From positions 124,001-188,000 of the forward strand of contig JADFAD010000005.1 in the NCBI GenBank assembly GCA_015665455.1: a stretch of 64,000 bases of DNA. Reading direction: 5' to 3'. Of the stretch, positions 56,901-64,000 are shown one piece after another; position 1 is the stretch's first letter; each line of letters opens with the position of its first letter. The translations under genes were made by a program, and so were the position numbers. The notes beneath the pieces were generated by a model that worked only from the letters and a program-made list of their open reading frames with translations, did not search any database and was not told where the DNA came from. Source of the DNA: Oceanospirillaceae bacterium (GTDB lineage Bacteria > Pseudomonadota > Gammaproteobacteria > Pseudomonadales > Litoribrevibacteraceae).

Positions 56901-59396
56901 ATGAAGAACTTCAACTTTGCCGAACTGATTTTTAGTTTTTTCCGTACCATTCTGGCAAAATGGATGAGAACCACCGTTCAAGGTGGCAGCCCACAGGAAT
57001 TAGGGCTAAACCCAGACCAACCTGTACTCTACGCTGTCCGAGTACCGTCTTTATCCGCTCAACTCGTCATTGATCAAGAATGTATCACCCGAGGATTACC
57101 TTCAATACGTTCTGCTATGCCGAATCAATTCGGTGAAAAGAGGAGTTACATTACTCTTAATCAGCGAAAAGGTAGCCTACTCCGAAAATCACTGGTGCCT
57201 GTTACTTCTGACCGACTTATAAATAGCATCCAAACGATCAACCAGCATGAAGACCTGGATCTACAAGTTATCCCTGTAACGGTTATATGGGGCAGAAACC
57301 CTGATAAAGAAAAGTCATTATTCCGTTCAATGTTCTCGGATAACTGGTCCTCTGCGGGTAAGTTCCAACAGTTTCTTACCGTATTAATTCATGGTCGCGA
57401 TACGTTAGTGCAGTTCAGCAAGCCTATTTCGCTTCGCTCAATCATGAAAGAAAATGAACCAGAAGAAAAAACCGCTAAGAAAATCCAACGCATTTTAAGA
57501 GTTCACCAACGTCGCTCACGAGAAGCGATTGTAGGCCCTGATTTATCTCATCGCCGGACATTAATGCGCTCTTTGCTCCACAGTAATGTCATGCGACAAG
57601 CGATAAGAAAAGAAGCAGACGAACACAACATCTCCATTGAGAAAGCAGAAAAACGTGCTCTAAAATATGCGGATGAACTTGCATCCAACATGTCGTATTC
57701 CACCATTCGCTTCCTTGAAGTCATTTTATCGTGGGTTTGGAACAAAATTTACGATGGTATTGAAATCAATCACATTGAAAACTTAGAAAAGGTAGCTCGC
57801 GGCAACTCCTTGGTTTACGTACCTTGCCATCGAAGTCACATTGATTACTTACTGCTTTCATATTTACTTTATCAAAATGGTTATCAAACCCCACACATTG
57901 CAGCAGGCATCAACCTAAACCTACCGATTGTAGGCAGCATTTTACGACGTGGCGGCGCCTTCTTTATGCGTCGATCCTTTAAAGGCAACCCTCTGTATTC
58001 AAGCTTATTCAATGAATACATGCACAACATGTTCACTCGAGGGTTCTCTGTTGAGTACTTTGTCGAAGGCGGCCGGAGCCGAACGGGCCGGACTTTAAGC
58101 CCAAAGGCGGGGGTTTTGGCAATGACAGTCCGAAGCTTCCTAAGAGACTCAAAGAAACCGATTAAATTCATGCCTGTGCATGTTGGCTACGAAAAGATTC
58201 TAGAAGGTAATACATACCTGGGTGAACTTCGTGGCGCGAACAAAGAAAAAGAATCCGTTGGTGTGCTGTTTAAGGCACTAAAACACCTTAAGAATTCTTT
58301 CGGTAAAGTCCGAGTCAACTTTGGTGAAGCCATCGACCTTAAAACTGAACTTGATGCATTCCGTCCTGGCTGGCGCGAAGAAGGCTTAGGCGAAGACTAC
58401 AGACCGGATTGGCTAAATGATTTTGTTAATCAACTCGCAAACCGTGTTGTGACTAACATTAACAGCAGCGCCTCAGTAAACCCAATTAATCTTGTTGCAG
58501 CCGTGCTTTTATCAACACCTAAACAAGCACTCAGTGAGCATGTATTAATTGAGCAACTTGATCGTCTTAAGCTGCTAATGACAAACACCCCTTACAGTTC
58601 TCTTGTAACGCTTCCTGAAGGCAACGGAGCAGACTGGGTTAAGTACGCAGAAGAGATGAAAGCCATCAATCGTAAAGAACACTCCCTTGGGGACATTATT
58701 CTTACCGATGAAACGCAGGCTGTTTTACTGACATACTATCGAAACAGTATTTTACACTTATTGGCAATTCCTTCGTTAATCTCGCTGCTGTGTTCTAATA
58801 ATCCAACGCTCGAGCGCGGTTATGTGGTTCGATTATGTCGCTGGATCTACCCTTATCTACAAAATGAATTGTTTATTCACTGGTCCGAAGATCAAGTGGA
58901 AGAGAACATCAACCTTTGGATAGATCACCTTGTCGAACAAGGTCTAATTAAAGTTGATGGCAACTGTTTATTAAGTCCTGAGGCTGGAAGTTCAGAGTTT
59001 GTTACACTTCAGTTAACGGCTCAACCGATCACTGCAACGCTTGAGCGTTACTACATTGCAATTGAACTTCTTCGCATCCGAGGTAAAGGAGTATTAGATG
59101 CCAAAGAGCTTGAAAAGCAAGCCACTGAAATGGCTGAACGTTTGTCTATTTTACACGGTCTAAATGCCCCTGAGTTCTTCGACAAAGCACTGTTCCGAAG
59201 CTTAATTTCGATATTGCTTGAGCGCGGTGTAATCACTAAAGCAGACGACGACACACTGCACTTCGATGAACAAATTGACACCATAGCAGATGACGCGCGT
59301 TTAATTCTAAACTCCCAAGTTCGTCACAGTATCCTTCAGGTAACTCGTCACAACCCCGAATCATTGCCTGAAAAGGAAGCAGAGAAGGAAAGCTAA
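56901..59396 (+). CDS. plsB: Glycerol-3-phosphate 1-O-acyltransferase
   Basis: PlsB makes lysophosphatidate, the first step of phospholipid synthesis, at the inner membrane. From the ATG at 56901 it has 831 residues (E. coli 807). An AAGGG lies about 13 bases upstream; a GTG at 56877 is another possible start. The acyltransferase motifs are the HX4D in PCHRSHIDYLL near residue 310, GAFFMRRSF, the FVEGGRSRTGR block and PVHVGYEKI. The product is used by CdsA elsewhere in this window after a second acylation. A strong terminator follows. Confidence 0.96.
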   Translation: MKNFNFAELIFSFFRTILAKWMRTTVQGGSPQELGLNPDQPVLYAVRVPSLSAQLVIDQECITRGLPSIRSAMPNQFGEKRSYITLNQRKGSLLRKSLVPVTSDRLINSIQTINQHEDLDLQVIPVTVIWGRNPDKEKSLFRSMFSDNWSSAGKFQQFLTVLIHGRDTLVQFSKPISLRSIMKENEPEEKTAKKIQRILRVHQRRSREAIVGPDLSHRRTLMRSLLHSNVMRQAIRKEADEHNISIEKAEKRALKYADELASNMSYSTIRFLEVILSWVWNKIYDGIEINHIENLEKVARGNSLVYVPCHRSHIDYLLLSYLLYQNGYQTPHIAAGINLNLPIVGSILRRGGAFFMRRSFKGNPLYSSLFNEYMHNMFTRGFSVEYFVEGGRSRTGRTLSPKAGVLAMTVRSFLRDSKKPIKFMPVHVGYEKILEGNTYLGELRGANKEKESVGVLFKALKHLKNSFGKVRVNFGEAIDLKTELDAFRPGWREEGLGEDYRPDWLNDFVNQLANRVVTNINSSASVNPINLVAAVLLSTPKQALSEHVLIEQLDRLKLLMTNTPYSSLVTLPEGNGADWVKYAEEMKAINRKEHSLGDIILTDETQAVLLTYYRNSILHLLAIPSLISLLCSNNPTLERGYVVRLCRWIYPYLQNELFIHWSEDQVEENINLWIDHLVEQGLIKVDGNCLLSPEAGSSEFVTLQLTAQPITATLERYYIAIELLRIRGKGVLDAKELEKQATEMAERLSILHGLNAPEFFDKALFRSLISILLERGVITKADDDTLHFDEQIDTIADDARLILNSQVRHSILQVTRHNPESLPEKEAEKES

Positions 59397-59408
59397 ATAC
59401 CTTCTCTT

Positions 59409-59458
59409 CGAAATAAAAAAGCCCGAATGACTCTCAACCATTCGGGCTTTTTTTATTT
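59409..59458. terminator. Bidirectional terminator after plsB
   Basis: GCCCGAATG and CATTCGGGC arms, extended by A/T pairs on both sides, enclose a nine-base loop. The plus strand ends in TTTTTTTATTT, and the minus strand also has a T run, serving the convergent deoxyribosyltransferase-like gene. Confidence 0.92.
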
Positions 59459-59483
59459 CGCTCAAGGTCTCAAAATTAAATAA

Positions 59484-60119
59484 TCACAACAAGCCTCGAA
59501 TGGACTTAGAAATAACCATGGTCTTCAATTGGTCAATAGGAAAATGACTACTCATACCTAAACGCAGCAAAGACTGCACATAATACTTAAACGCTTCATC
59601 TGCACTTTGCTTAACGACTGGTAACACGTTCACTAAGCTCTCAAGCTTTTCAATAATATGATCAGCCAGTTCCGCTAAATACGATTGAATACTCCCACTC
59701 GCTTGGTAAAGTGCCATAGCGTTCAAAGCCAAGCTCTCAACTCTAGGAAAATGAGAAAGCATTAAATTCCATGCATCCCCGCCTTCATCCTGATCGCCAC
59801 TTTTTCGAAAATCAGAACGAAAAACCAATGTAGGAATATCCAACTGCTTAGCAACCATAAACTCAGCCACCGTTCCTGCATCCAGTTCTGCACCATCAAA
59901 CTGAGCCACTAATAAGTCACAAGAAATTAACGCAGCATAATCGGCGTTTCGAATATCACGAGACCTATTAGAAGGTAGCTCAATCGATTGCGGTAAGACC
60001 GCTTTAAAACGCCCACCCGAGCGTTCTAAAATGGCTTCAGAAAGCATCTGATTACCAATCAAACTCTTATAGCTGAAAAGCTCACCTGCAAGATAGAAAC
60101 TGTACGTTTCGGTGCTCAT
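59484..60119 (-). CDS. Nucleoside 2-deoxyribosyltransferase-like protein
   Basis: The protein has 211 residues. The N-terminal TYSFYLAGELFSY and SCDLLVAQFDGAELDAGTVAEFMVAK fit the nucleoside 2-deoxyribosyltransferase superfamily, whose D-x-G-T-x-x-E segment carries the catalytic glutamate. The C-terminal third (about 140-211) is not typical of the core enzymes. It may be a nucleotide hydrolase or a sensor domain. It lies 15 bases downstream of a TIGR03545-type gene and is probably in the same unit. Confidence 0.75.
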   Translation of the reverse strand: MSTETYSFYLAGELFSYKSLIGNQMLSEAILERSGGRFKAVLPQSIELPSNRSRDIRNADYAALISCDLLVAQFDGAELDAGTVAEFMVAKQLDIPTLVFRSDFRKSGDQDEGGDAWNLMLSHFPRVESLALNAMALYQASGSIQSYLAELADHIIEKLESLVNVLPVVKQSADEAFKYYVQSLLRLGMSSHFPIDQLKTMVISKSIRGLL

Positions 60120-60134
60120 ATCAAGTTCAATCTC

Positions 60135-61811
60135 TTATAGGCCACCTAACAATCCACCTAGCACGTCTTTGGCACCATCGATATCACCGGACATCCCCAA
60201 ATAATCCGTCTTAATAGCATCGGCATCTGACATTTCAGCCTGCAACATAGTTTCAAGCTTTTCGGTTACTTGTGCTTTATAAACTTCCAACTGCCCTTCC
60301 AGCGCTTTGTTTAATACCGTGCTTAATACATCATCCAAATTCGACGTTATATCCACTGCTGGATTATCAAGGCTTCCGCCTAACACCGCATTGGCATCAA
60401 TACGCTCAATAGAAGCGAGAGCCTCTTTTGCAGAAGGATACTTTTCAAACATATCACCAGTAGAAGTCAGTGAAACGGTGTTCATATCCATTTTCACATC
60501 GCCAGATAAAGCATCACCTTCGGTTTTAATGTTAGCGACCAAATCCGCTAAGCCATCAGACAATTCAAAGTCACCCGATAAAGGTAGCTTCTCAACTTGA
60601 TAGCCCTTCATTGTCCCGTTAATTGTAATAACTTGTTGATGTCTGATATCAAACGTAGCTCCAACATTGGCGGATTTAACCTTCTCGTTCAACAGTTCCA
60701 AGTCCACGGTTGTTGGTTCGCCTGTTAACGTCTGCTGGTCGGTAATATCTGACGCAGTACCATTGAAGGCAAATGGAATACCCAAACCACTGAAGTCGCC
60801 ACTGATGAGGGATTGCTTAAACCACACCAACGGCAAAGGTTTTTCTTGCTCAAAGGATACAAACAAGCCTTTCCCCCGCTCAACGACCACCTCTTCAGGC
60901 TTATTCTCAGCAGATTCAGACCCTGACGTTAACTCCTTAAGCTGTTTTAAGTAGCCCTTTAACTCAGGACCAAACAATACTTGAGCAACTTGTTCTGTCC
61001 CCCCTTCGACACCAATCTTATGCAGTAAATGATCAGCTTCTTGCTTAGGAGAATCTTGAAGCTCATCAACACGACGACGAATCTCTGCCACCGTTGCATC
61101 AAAATCCTTTCTAAGGGACTTGGCATCTTTCAAATCACGATCAATGTCTTTCTTAAGCTTTTTGGCTTTAGAAACCATTTTTAATTTGCCCATAAAGCCC
61201 TTCGCATTCTTAATTTCATCAAAACGGGCTTTATAGTCGTCGATCTTCTTCTCATCTTTTAAAGCATCAATACGTTTCTTAAATGCATCTTTATTCGCAT
61301 CTACGTACTGGCGTAACGCCTGATAACGTTGATAAGTCAGAGAGTTCTCTTTGGTCACCAACTCATCAATGTCCGGTAAATCCAAGCCAGGTAAAGACAG
61401 TGCCTCACTGGCAGACGAAGAAACCTTTTCATCCACATTAGATAACGTAACAATGTCACCAAGTTCACCAGACTCAGAACGGGCAGTATTAAACTGAATG
61501 CCCTTCAATGTCGCCTGATCTGAAATTAAATGACCGGATAAAGCCTCAAACGCATCAATATTGATTGAAATTTCATCCACTTCGACCTGATTCTTTAACG
61601 GCTGTTTTTTGTCTGCGACTTCCAAGCCCGTTAATGCCAATGAAGGCTCTGACCAGTCTATGGCCACCTCATCCAACGTAACCTTAGTCGAAAGTGCCCT
61701 TGTACCCGCTTGCTCAATCACAAACTTTAATAATGGCTCAAGCACAAAGAAAGCGAGAACAATAAGAACCGCTGCAATGCCCAATCCAGACCAACGAATC
61801 ATCCCTTTCAT
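60135..61811 (-). CDS. TIGR03545 family membrane-anchored protein (AsmA-like N-terminus)
   Basis: The protein has 558 residues. One N-terminal membrane helix (about 6-30) leads into VTLDEVAIDWSEPSLALTGLEV, a beta-rich segment that resembles the start of AsmA-like envelope proteins. A charged coiled coil covers about 140-260, and beta-rich regions fill the rest, with a helical C-terminus ending GLLGGL. It fits the TIGR03545 family, as I recall it. It is one base after the TIGR03546-type gene, so the two are co-expressed. No function is known. Confidence 0.8.
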   Translation of the reverse strand: MKGMIRWSGLGIAAVLIVLAFFVLEPLLKFVIEQAGTRALSTKVTLDEVAIDWSEPSLALTGLEVADKKQPLKNQVEVDEISINIDAFEALSGHLISDQATLKGIQFNTARSESGELGDIVTLSNVDEKVSSSASEALSLPGLDLPDIDELVTKENSLTYQRYQALRQYVDANKDAFKKRIDALKDEKKIDDYKARFDEIKNAKGFMGKLKMVSKAKKLKKDIDRDLKDAKSLRKDFDATVAEIRRRVDELQDSPKQEADHLLHKIGVEGGTEQVAQVLFGPELKGYLKQLKELTSGSESAENKPEEVVVERGKGLFVSFEQEKPLPLVWFKQSLISGDFSGLGIPFAFNGTASDITDQQTLTGEPTTVDLELLNEKVKSANVGATFDIRHQQVITINGTMKGYQVEKLPLSGDFELSDGLADLVANIKTEGDALSGDVKMDMNTVSLTSTGDMFEKYPSAKEALASIERIDANAVLGGSLDNPAVDITSNLDDVLSTVLNKALEGQLEVYKAQVTEKLETMLQAEMSDADAIKTDYLGMSGDIDGAKDVLGGLLGGL

Positions 61812-61812
61812 C

Positions 61813-62319
61813 TTAAGCTCCCAACTCTTCGTACAACTTATAGAATTTGCTGCCTTTCAGCATTTGCACGATTTTGAACTTCTCAACCATCGCTTGCATG
61901 CTTCCCCGGTAACTTTTCACCAAATAAATCGTCAGCACATACACAGGAACCCACAGTGCCAAAATGACAGCAGACGCCCCCATGACAAGTGAATTATTAA
62001 ATGCAGTCAGTTTCCAAAAGCTGGATTGGATCATCCCACCCCAAAGCTCATTGAAAGAAACATTCGTTAATAAGCCATACCCCAACTGATGTAATGCAGG
62101 GTCAAATACATATGCAATGCCCTCAAATAACCCCCAAACTAAAAAGAACAACGTCAAGTTAGCTTTGATCAAACAAACCAGAATAAATAGTATTAATAGA
62201 AACAATGAAAAGCTTGGCATTAACCCAACGGCCAAACCAAAGCAAACAGCTAACGCTAAATGACTTGGGTTTTGATCTGAGTTAAGCAGTTTTAACAGTT
62301 TGGCGAATATCGTCAGCAT
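61813..62319 (-). CDS. TIGR03546 family membrane protein
   Basis: The protein has 168 residues with four hydrophobic segments. ALAVCFGLAVGLMPSFSLF (about 24-42) resembles the glycine-rich membrane motif of DUF2062-like proteins. The start is the ATG at 62319, with GGGAG about five bases upstream; a GTG two codons before overlaps that site. It fits TIGR03546, which is found next to TIGR03545. Nothing is known of its role. Confidence 0.8.
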   Translation of the reverse strand: MLTIFAKLLKLLNSDQNPSHLALAVCFGLAVGLMPSFSLFLLILFILVCLIKANLTLFFLVWGLFEGIAYVFDPALHQLGYGLLTNVSFNELWGGMIQSSFWKLTAFNNSLVMGASAVILALWVPVYVLTIYLVKSYRGSMQAMVEKFKIVQMLKGSKFYKLYEELGA

Positions 62320-62492
62320 GTCCACTCCCTAGAGGTTTGCTGTGAATAGAGCTCAATTTTTTATCTAGTGTAACTGGCTCTCTAAATTTTAATCAACTCT
62401 TATAACGCTTTGAGTTTAGAGCATAAAGCTCGCTTATCATCTGATACTGGTAATTCTGTCGAAATTTTGAAATGATGGGCAGCATAAAAATT

Positions 62493-62506
62493 CAAACAAA
62501 CGTTTG
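62493..62506. promoter_or_regulatory. PsrA-like operator upstream of the crotonase gene
   Basis: CAAAC, four bases (AAAC) and GTTTG match the CAAAC-N4-GTTTG pattern that I recall for the fatty-acid-responsive TetR repressor PsrA. It lies 27 bases before the crotonase start codon, where binding would block transcription. Regulation by fatty acids is an inference. Confidence 0.55.
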
Positions 62507-62533
62507 ATTAATTCCCAGATACAGGATTTTATT

Positions 62534-63355
62534 ATGCCTATTGCTGAAAAAACCAACGCACCACGCGTATTATTCGAAGTAAAAGACAATATTGCATACG
62601 TATCCCTTAATAGGCCCGAAAAGCATAACGGTCTGGATTTAGAAATTTTCAAGCAATTGATCGATACCGCTCAAAAGATCACTAAAGATAAACGCATCCG
62701 CGCAGTCATCTTATCCGGTGAAGGCGATTCTTTCTGCGCGGGATTGGATTTCAAAGCCGTCAGTAAAAAACCAAGCATGATCCCGCAGCTTTTCTTAAAA
62801 ATGCCATGGACTCAGTGGAATAACTTTCAAAAAGTGGCACTTATTTGGAGAAACATTCCTGTTCCTGTCATTACAGCGATTCAAGGTAATTGCTTTGGTG
62901 GCGGTCTTCAGATTGCACTTGGCAGCGACTATCGTATTGCTAAGCCGGATGCGAGCTTATCCGTCATGGAGATCAAATGGGGATTAATTCCCGACATGAG
63001 CGGTACTGTGACATTAACCACGTTAACACGATATGACATTGCCCAAGAGCTAACGATGACAGGTCGTAAGTTCTCAGGCCAAGAAGCCTACGAATTTGGT
63101 ATTGTGAGTAAGTTAAGCGACGATCCAATGGCGGAAGCCACCGAACTTGCTAAAACGATCGCAGAAAAGTCACCCGATGCCATTGCGGCCACGAAGTTCT
63201 TATTCCGCAAAACATGGAAAGCCAACCCTGTAACCGCCCTTCTGTGGGAACGTTGGACTCAAATGCGCTTACTGGGTAGAAAAAATCAGCGCATTGCGAT
63301 GAAGAATGGTTTATCAGGCAAGAATGATCCATTCCAGAATCGTTCTTCTTTCTAA
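62534..63355 (+). CDS. Enoyl-CoA hydratase/isomerase (crotonase) family protein
   Basis: The protein has 273 residues from the ATG at 62534, with AGGA about seven bases upstream; a TTG at 62504 is inside the operator-like site and unlikely. The crotonase oxyanion motifs are SFCAGLDF and GNCFGGGLQIALGSD. The residue equal to the first catalytic glutamate of enoyl-CoA hydratase is Gln126. Glu146 (VMEIKWG) and Asp154 (LIPDMSG) match the spacing of E196 and D204 in dienoyl-CoA isomerase. A typical hydratase is therefore doubtful. An isomerase or other acyl-CoA reaction is more likely. Confidence 0.88.
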   Translation: MPIAEKTNAPRVLFEVKDNIAYVSLNRPEKHNGLDLEIFKQLIDTAQKITKDKRIRAVILSGEGDSFCAGLDFKAVSKKPSMIPQLFLKMPWTQWNNFQKVALIWRNIPVPVITAIQGNCFGGGLQIALGSDYRIAKPDASLSVMEIKWGLIPDMSGTVTLTTLTRYDIAQELTMTGRKFSGQEAYEFGIVSKLSDDPMAEATELAKTIAEKSPDAIAATKFLFRKTWKANPVTALLWERWTQMRLLGRKNQRIAMKNGLSGKNDPFQNRSSF

Positions 63356-63404
63356 GTAGATCTCCCCCTAAGAAGCTTCTAAAAAGCACCTAAAAGAAAC
63401 ACCT

Positions 63405-63443
63405 AAAAAGGCTCCGAGTAACAACACTAGGAGCCTTTTTTAT
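63405..63443. terminator. Bidirectional terminator after the crotonase gene
   Basis: AAAAAGGCTCC and GGAGCCTTTTT arms enclose a 14-base loop. T runs occur on both strands. It serves the crotonase gene and the convergent DUF1272 gene. Confidence 0.85.
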
Positions 63444-63450
63444 TTCAACG

Positions 63451-63675
63451 TTACTTCCCAAGTAGCTTCCCTTTCACTTGAGAAGCCACCACCTCAAGTG
63501 GGTTTTTAATTCGAGTCGGTCGCCGTAATAATTCTCCAGAGCAGTTAGGACACACTGCATGCATTGCTTCTGTACAACTGAGACAAAATGTACATTCATA
63601 AGAACAGATATAAGCTTCGTCTTGATGCCCCGTTTCAGCGTCACACTTTTCACAACTCTTTTTCATCTTTAGCAT
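63451..63675 (-). CDS. DUF1272 zinc-ribbon protein
   Basis: The protein has 74 residues. Eight cysteines (8, 11, 24, 28, 31, 34, 42 and 45) in CEKC, CSYEC, CLSC and CPNC pairs predict two zinc sites. The GELLRRPTR segment after the last pair is typical of DUF1272. Its function is unknown. The tail is basic. A nucleic acid or protein-binding adaptor is possible but not shown. Confidence 0.88.
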   Translation of the reverse strand: MLKMKKSCEKCDAETGHQDEAYICSYECTFCLSCTEAMHAVCPNCSGELLRRPTRIKNPLEVVASQVKGKLLGK

Positions 63676-63855
63676 AGCTTTGAGCCCTCAATACTTGTCC
63701 AAACCTTCCTAATAGAAATCAACCTAAACCAAGCATAAAGAATAAAACACAACAAAAATCAGGCAATGGCCAAATGAGCCATCGAACAAGTAATTTCAGC
63801 CAAAAAATAAAACGAGATGAGCGTCTTACGCACTGAAAGCAACAGGTTCAGGTGC

Positions 63856-63896
63856 GAAAAAAGTAAAAAGGCCAGCAGATATGCTCTGCTGACCTT
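63856..63896 (-). terminator. Intrinsic terminator for the partial gene at the window end
   Basis: On the minus strand AAGGTCAGCAG and CTGCTGGCCTT arms (one G-T pair) with a seven-base loop are followed by TTTTACTTTTTT. It lies 28 bases past the stop of the partial gene at 63924. Confidence 0.85.
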
Positions 63897-63923
63897 AAGT
63901 AAGCTGTGTTAACACAAATAGAA

Positions 63924-64000
63924 TTAATCGATCAAACCGTATTCATTTCTGAGTACATCAATAATTTCTGCTTTTGGATTATCAGACAATGTTAGCTTCT
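63924..64000 (-). CDS. C-terminal end of an unidentified protein
   Basis: An open frame enters from the window edge and ends at a TAA at 63924-63926. The last 24 residues are KLTLSDNPKAEIIDVLRN followed by EYGLID. The strong terminator 28 bases downstream supports a real gene end. The piece is too short to name a family. Confidence 0.6.
   Translation of the reverse strand, partial: KLTLSDNPKAEIIDVLRNEYGLID

Overview
The window is a chromosomal segment of a Gram-negative gammaproteobacterium. It has the E. coli-like gene order rpsB-tsf-pyrH-frr-uppS-cdsA-dxr-rseP-bamA-skp-lpxD-fabZ-lpxA-lpxB-rnhB-dnaE, complete lipid A and BAM genes, a RelA-type (monofunctional) alarmone synthetase, a GacS/BarA hybrid kinase beside cysM-rlmD-relA-mazG, and a dapC / ArsC-like / dapD cluster as in Pseudomonas. 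Base composition looks moderate to low in GC (about 40-45 % by eye, not computed). A marine Oceanospirillales/Pseudomonadales-type organism is the best guess. I cannot assign a genus.

Layout. (1) 1-16271, minus strand: one block of translation, isoprenoid, phospholipid, outer-membrane and replication genes, read from the rpsB promoter near 16405 down to a dnaE cut by the window edge, with internal hairpins that could attenuate. (2) 16570-22769, plus strand: map, glnD and the dapC-yffB-dapD cluster. (3) 23014-26301: a large Asp/Ser/Thr-rich Ig-like surface lipoprotein gene between dapD and dapE, followed by dapE and two small unknown genes. (4) 28273-31455, minus: rsmJ, uppP, tsaB and adk. (5) 31716-40723: a small unknown gene, then mazG, relA, rlmD and cysM (minus), and the divergent hybrid kinase barA/gacS (plus). 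(6) 40735-47425, minus: acpS, pdxJ, recO, era, rnc, a DUF4845 gene, lepB and lepA. (7) 47799-52839: an accessory stretch with a YfiR-like periplasmic protein paired with a CHASE8-like histidine kinase, two small membrane proteins, an amphipathic repeat (phasin/apolipoprotein-like) protein, a membrane-anchored cold-shock-domain protein and slyX. (8) 52924-56515, minus: a Gld-type ABC export/auxiliary operon. (9) 56901-64000: plsB, a deoxyribosyltransferase-like gene with a TIGR03545/TIGR03546 membrane pair, a crotonase with a PsrA-like operator, a DUF1272 zinc-ribbon protein and the 3' end of an unidentified gene.

How they work together. Much of the window builds the envelope: UppS and UppP supply and recycle the undecaprenyl carrier, Dxr feeds isoprenoids, CdsA and PlsB make phospholipid, LpxA/LpxD/LpxB with FabZ make lipid A, Skp/BamA/LepB/RseP handle export and outer-membrane assembly, and DapC/D/E make diaminopimelate for peptidoglycan. 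GlnD, RelA and GacS/BarA are global regulators of nitrogen, starvation and lifestyle.

The most unusual content is the YfiR/histidine-kinase pair, the membrane-tethered cold-shock protein, the tandem amphipathic repeat protein, the TIGR03545/TIGR03546 operon, the Ig-like lipoprotein and the crotonase with an altered active site under a PsrA-like operator. I see no insertion sequence, prophage, CRISPR array, tRNA or rRNA gene.
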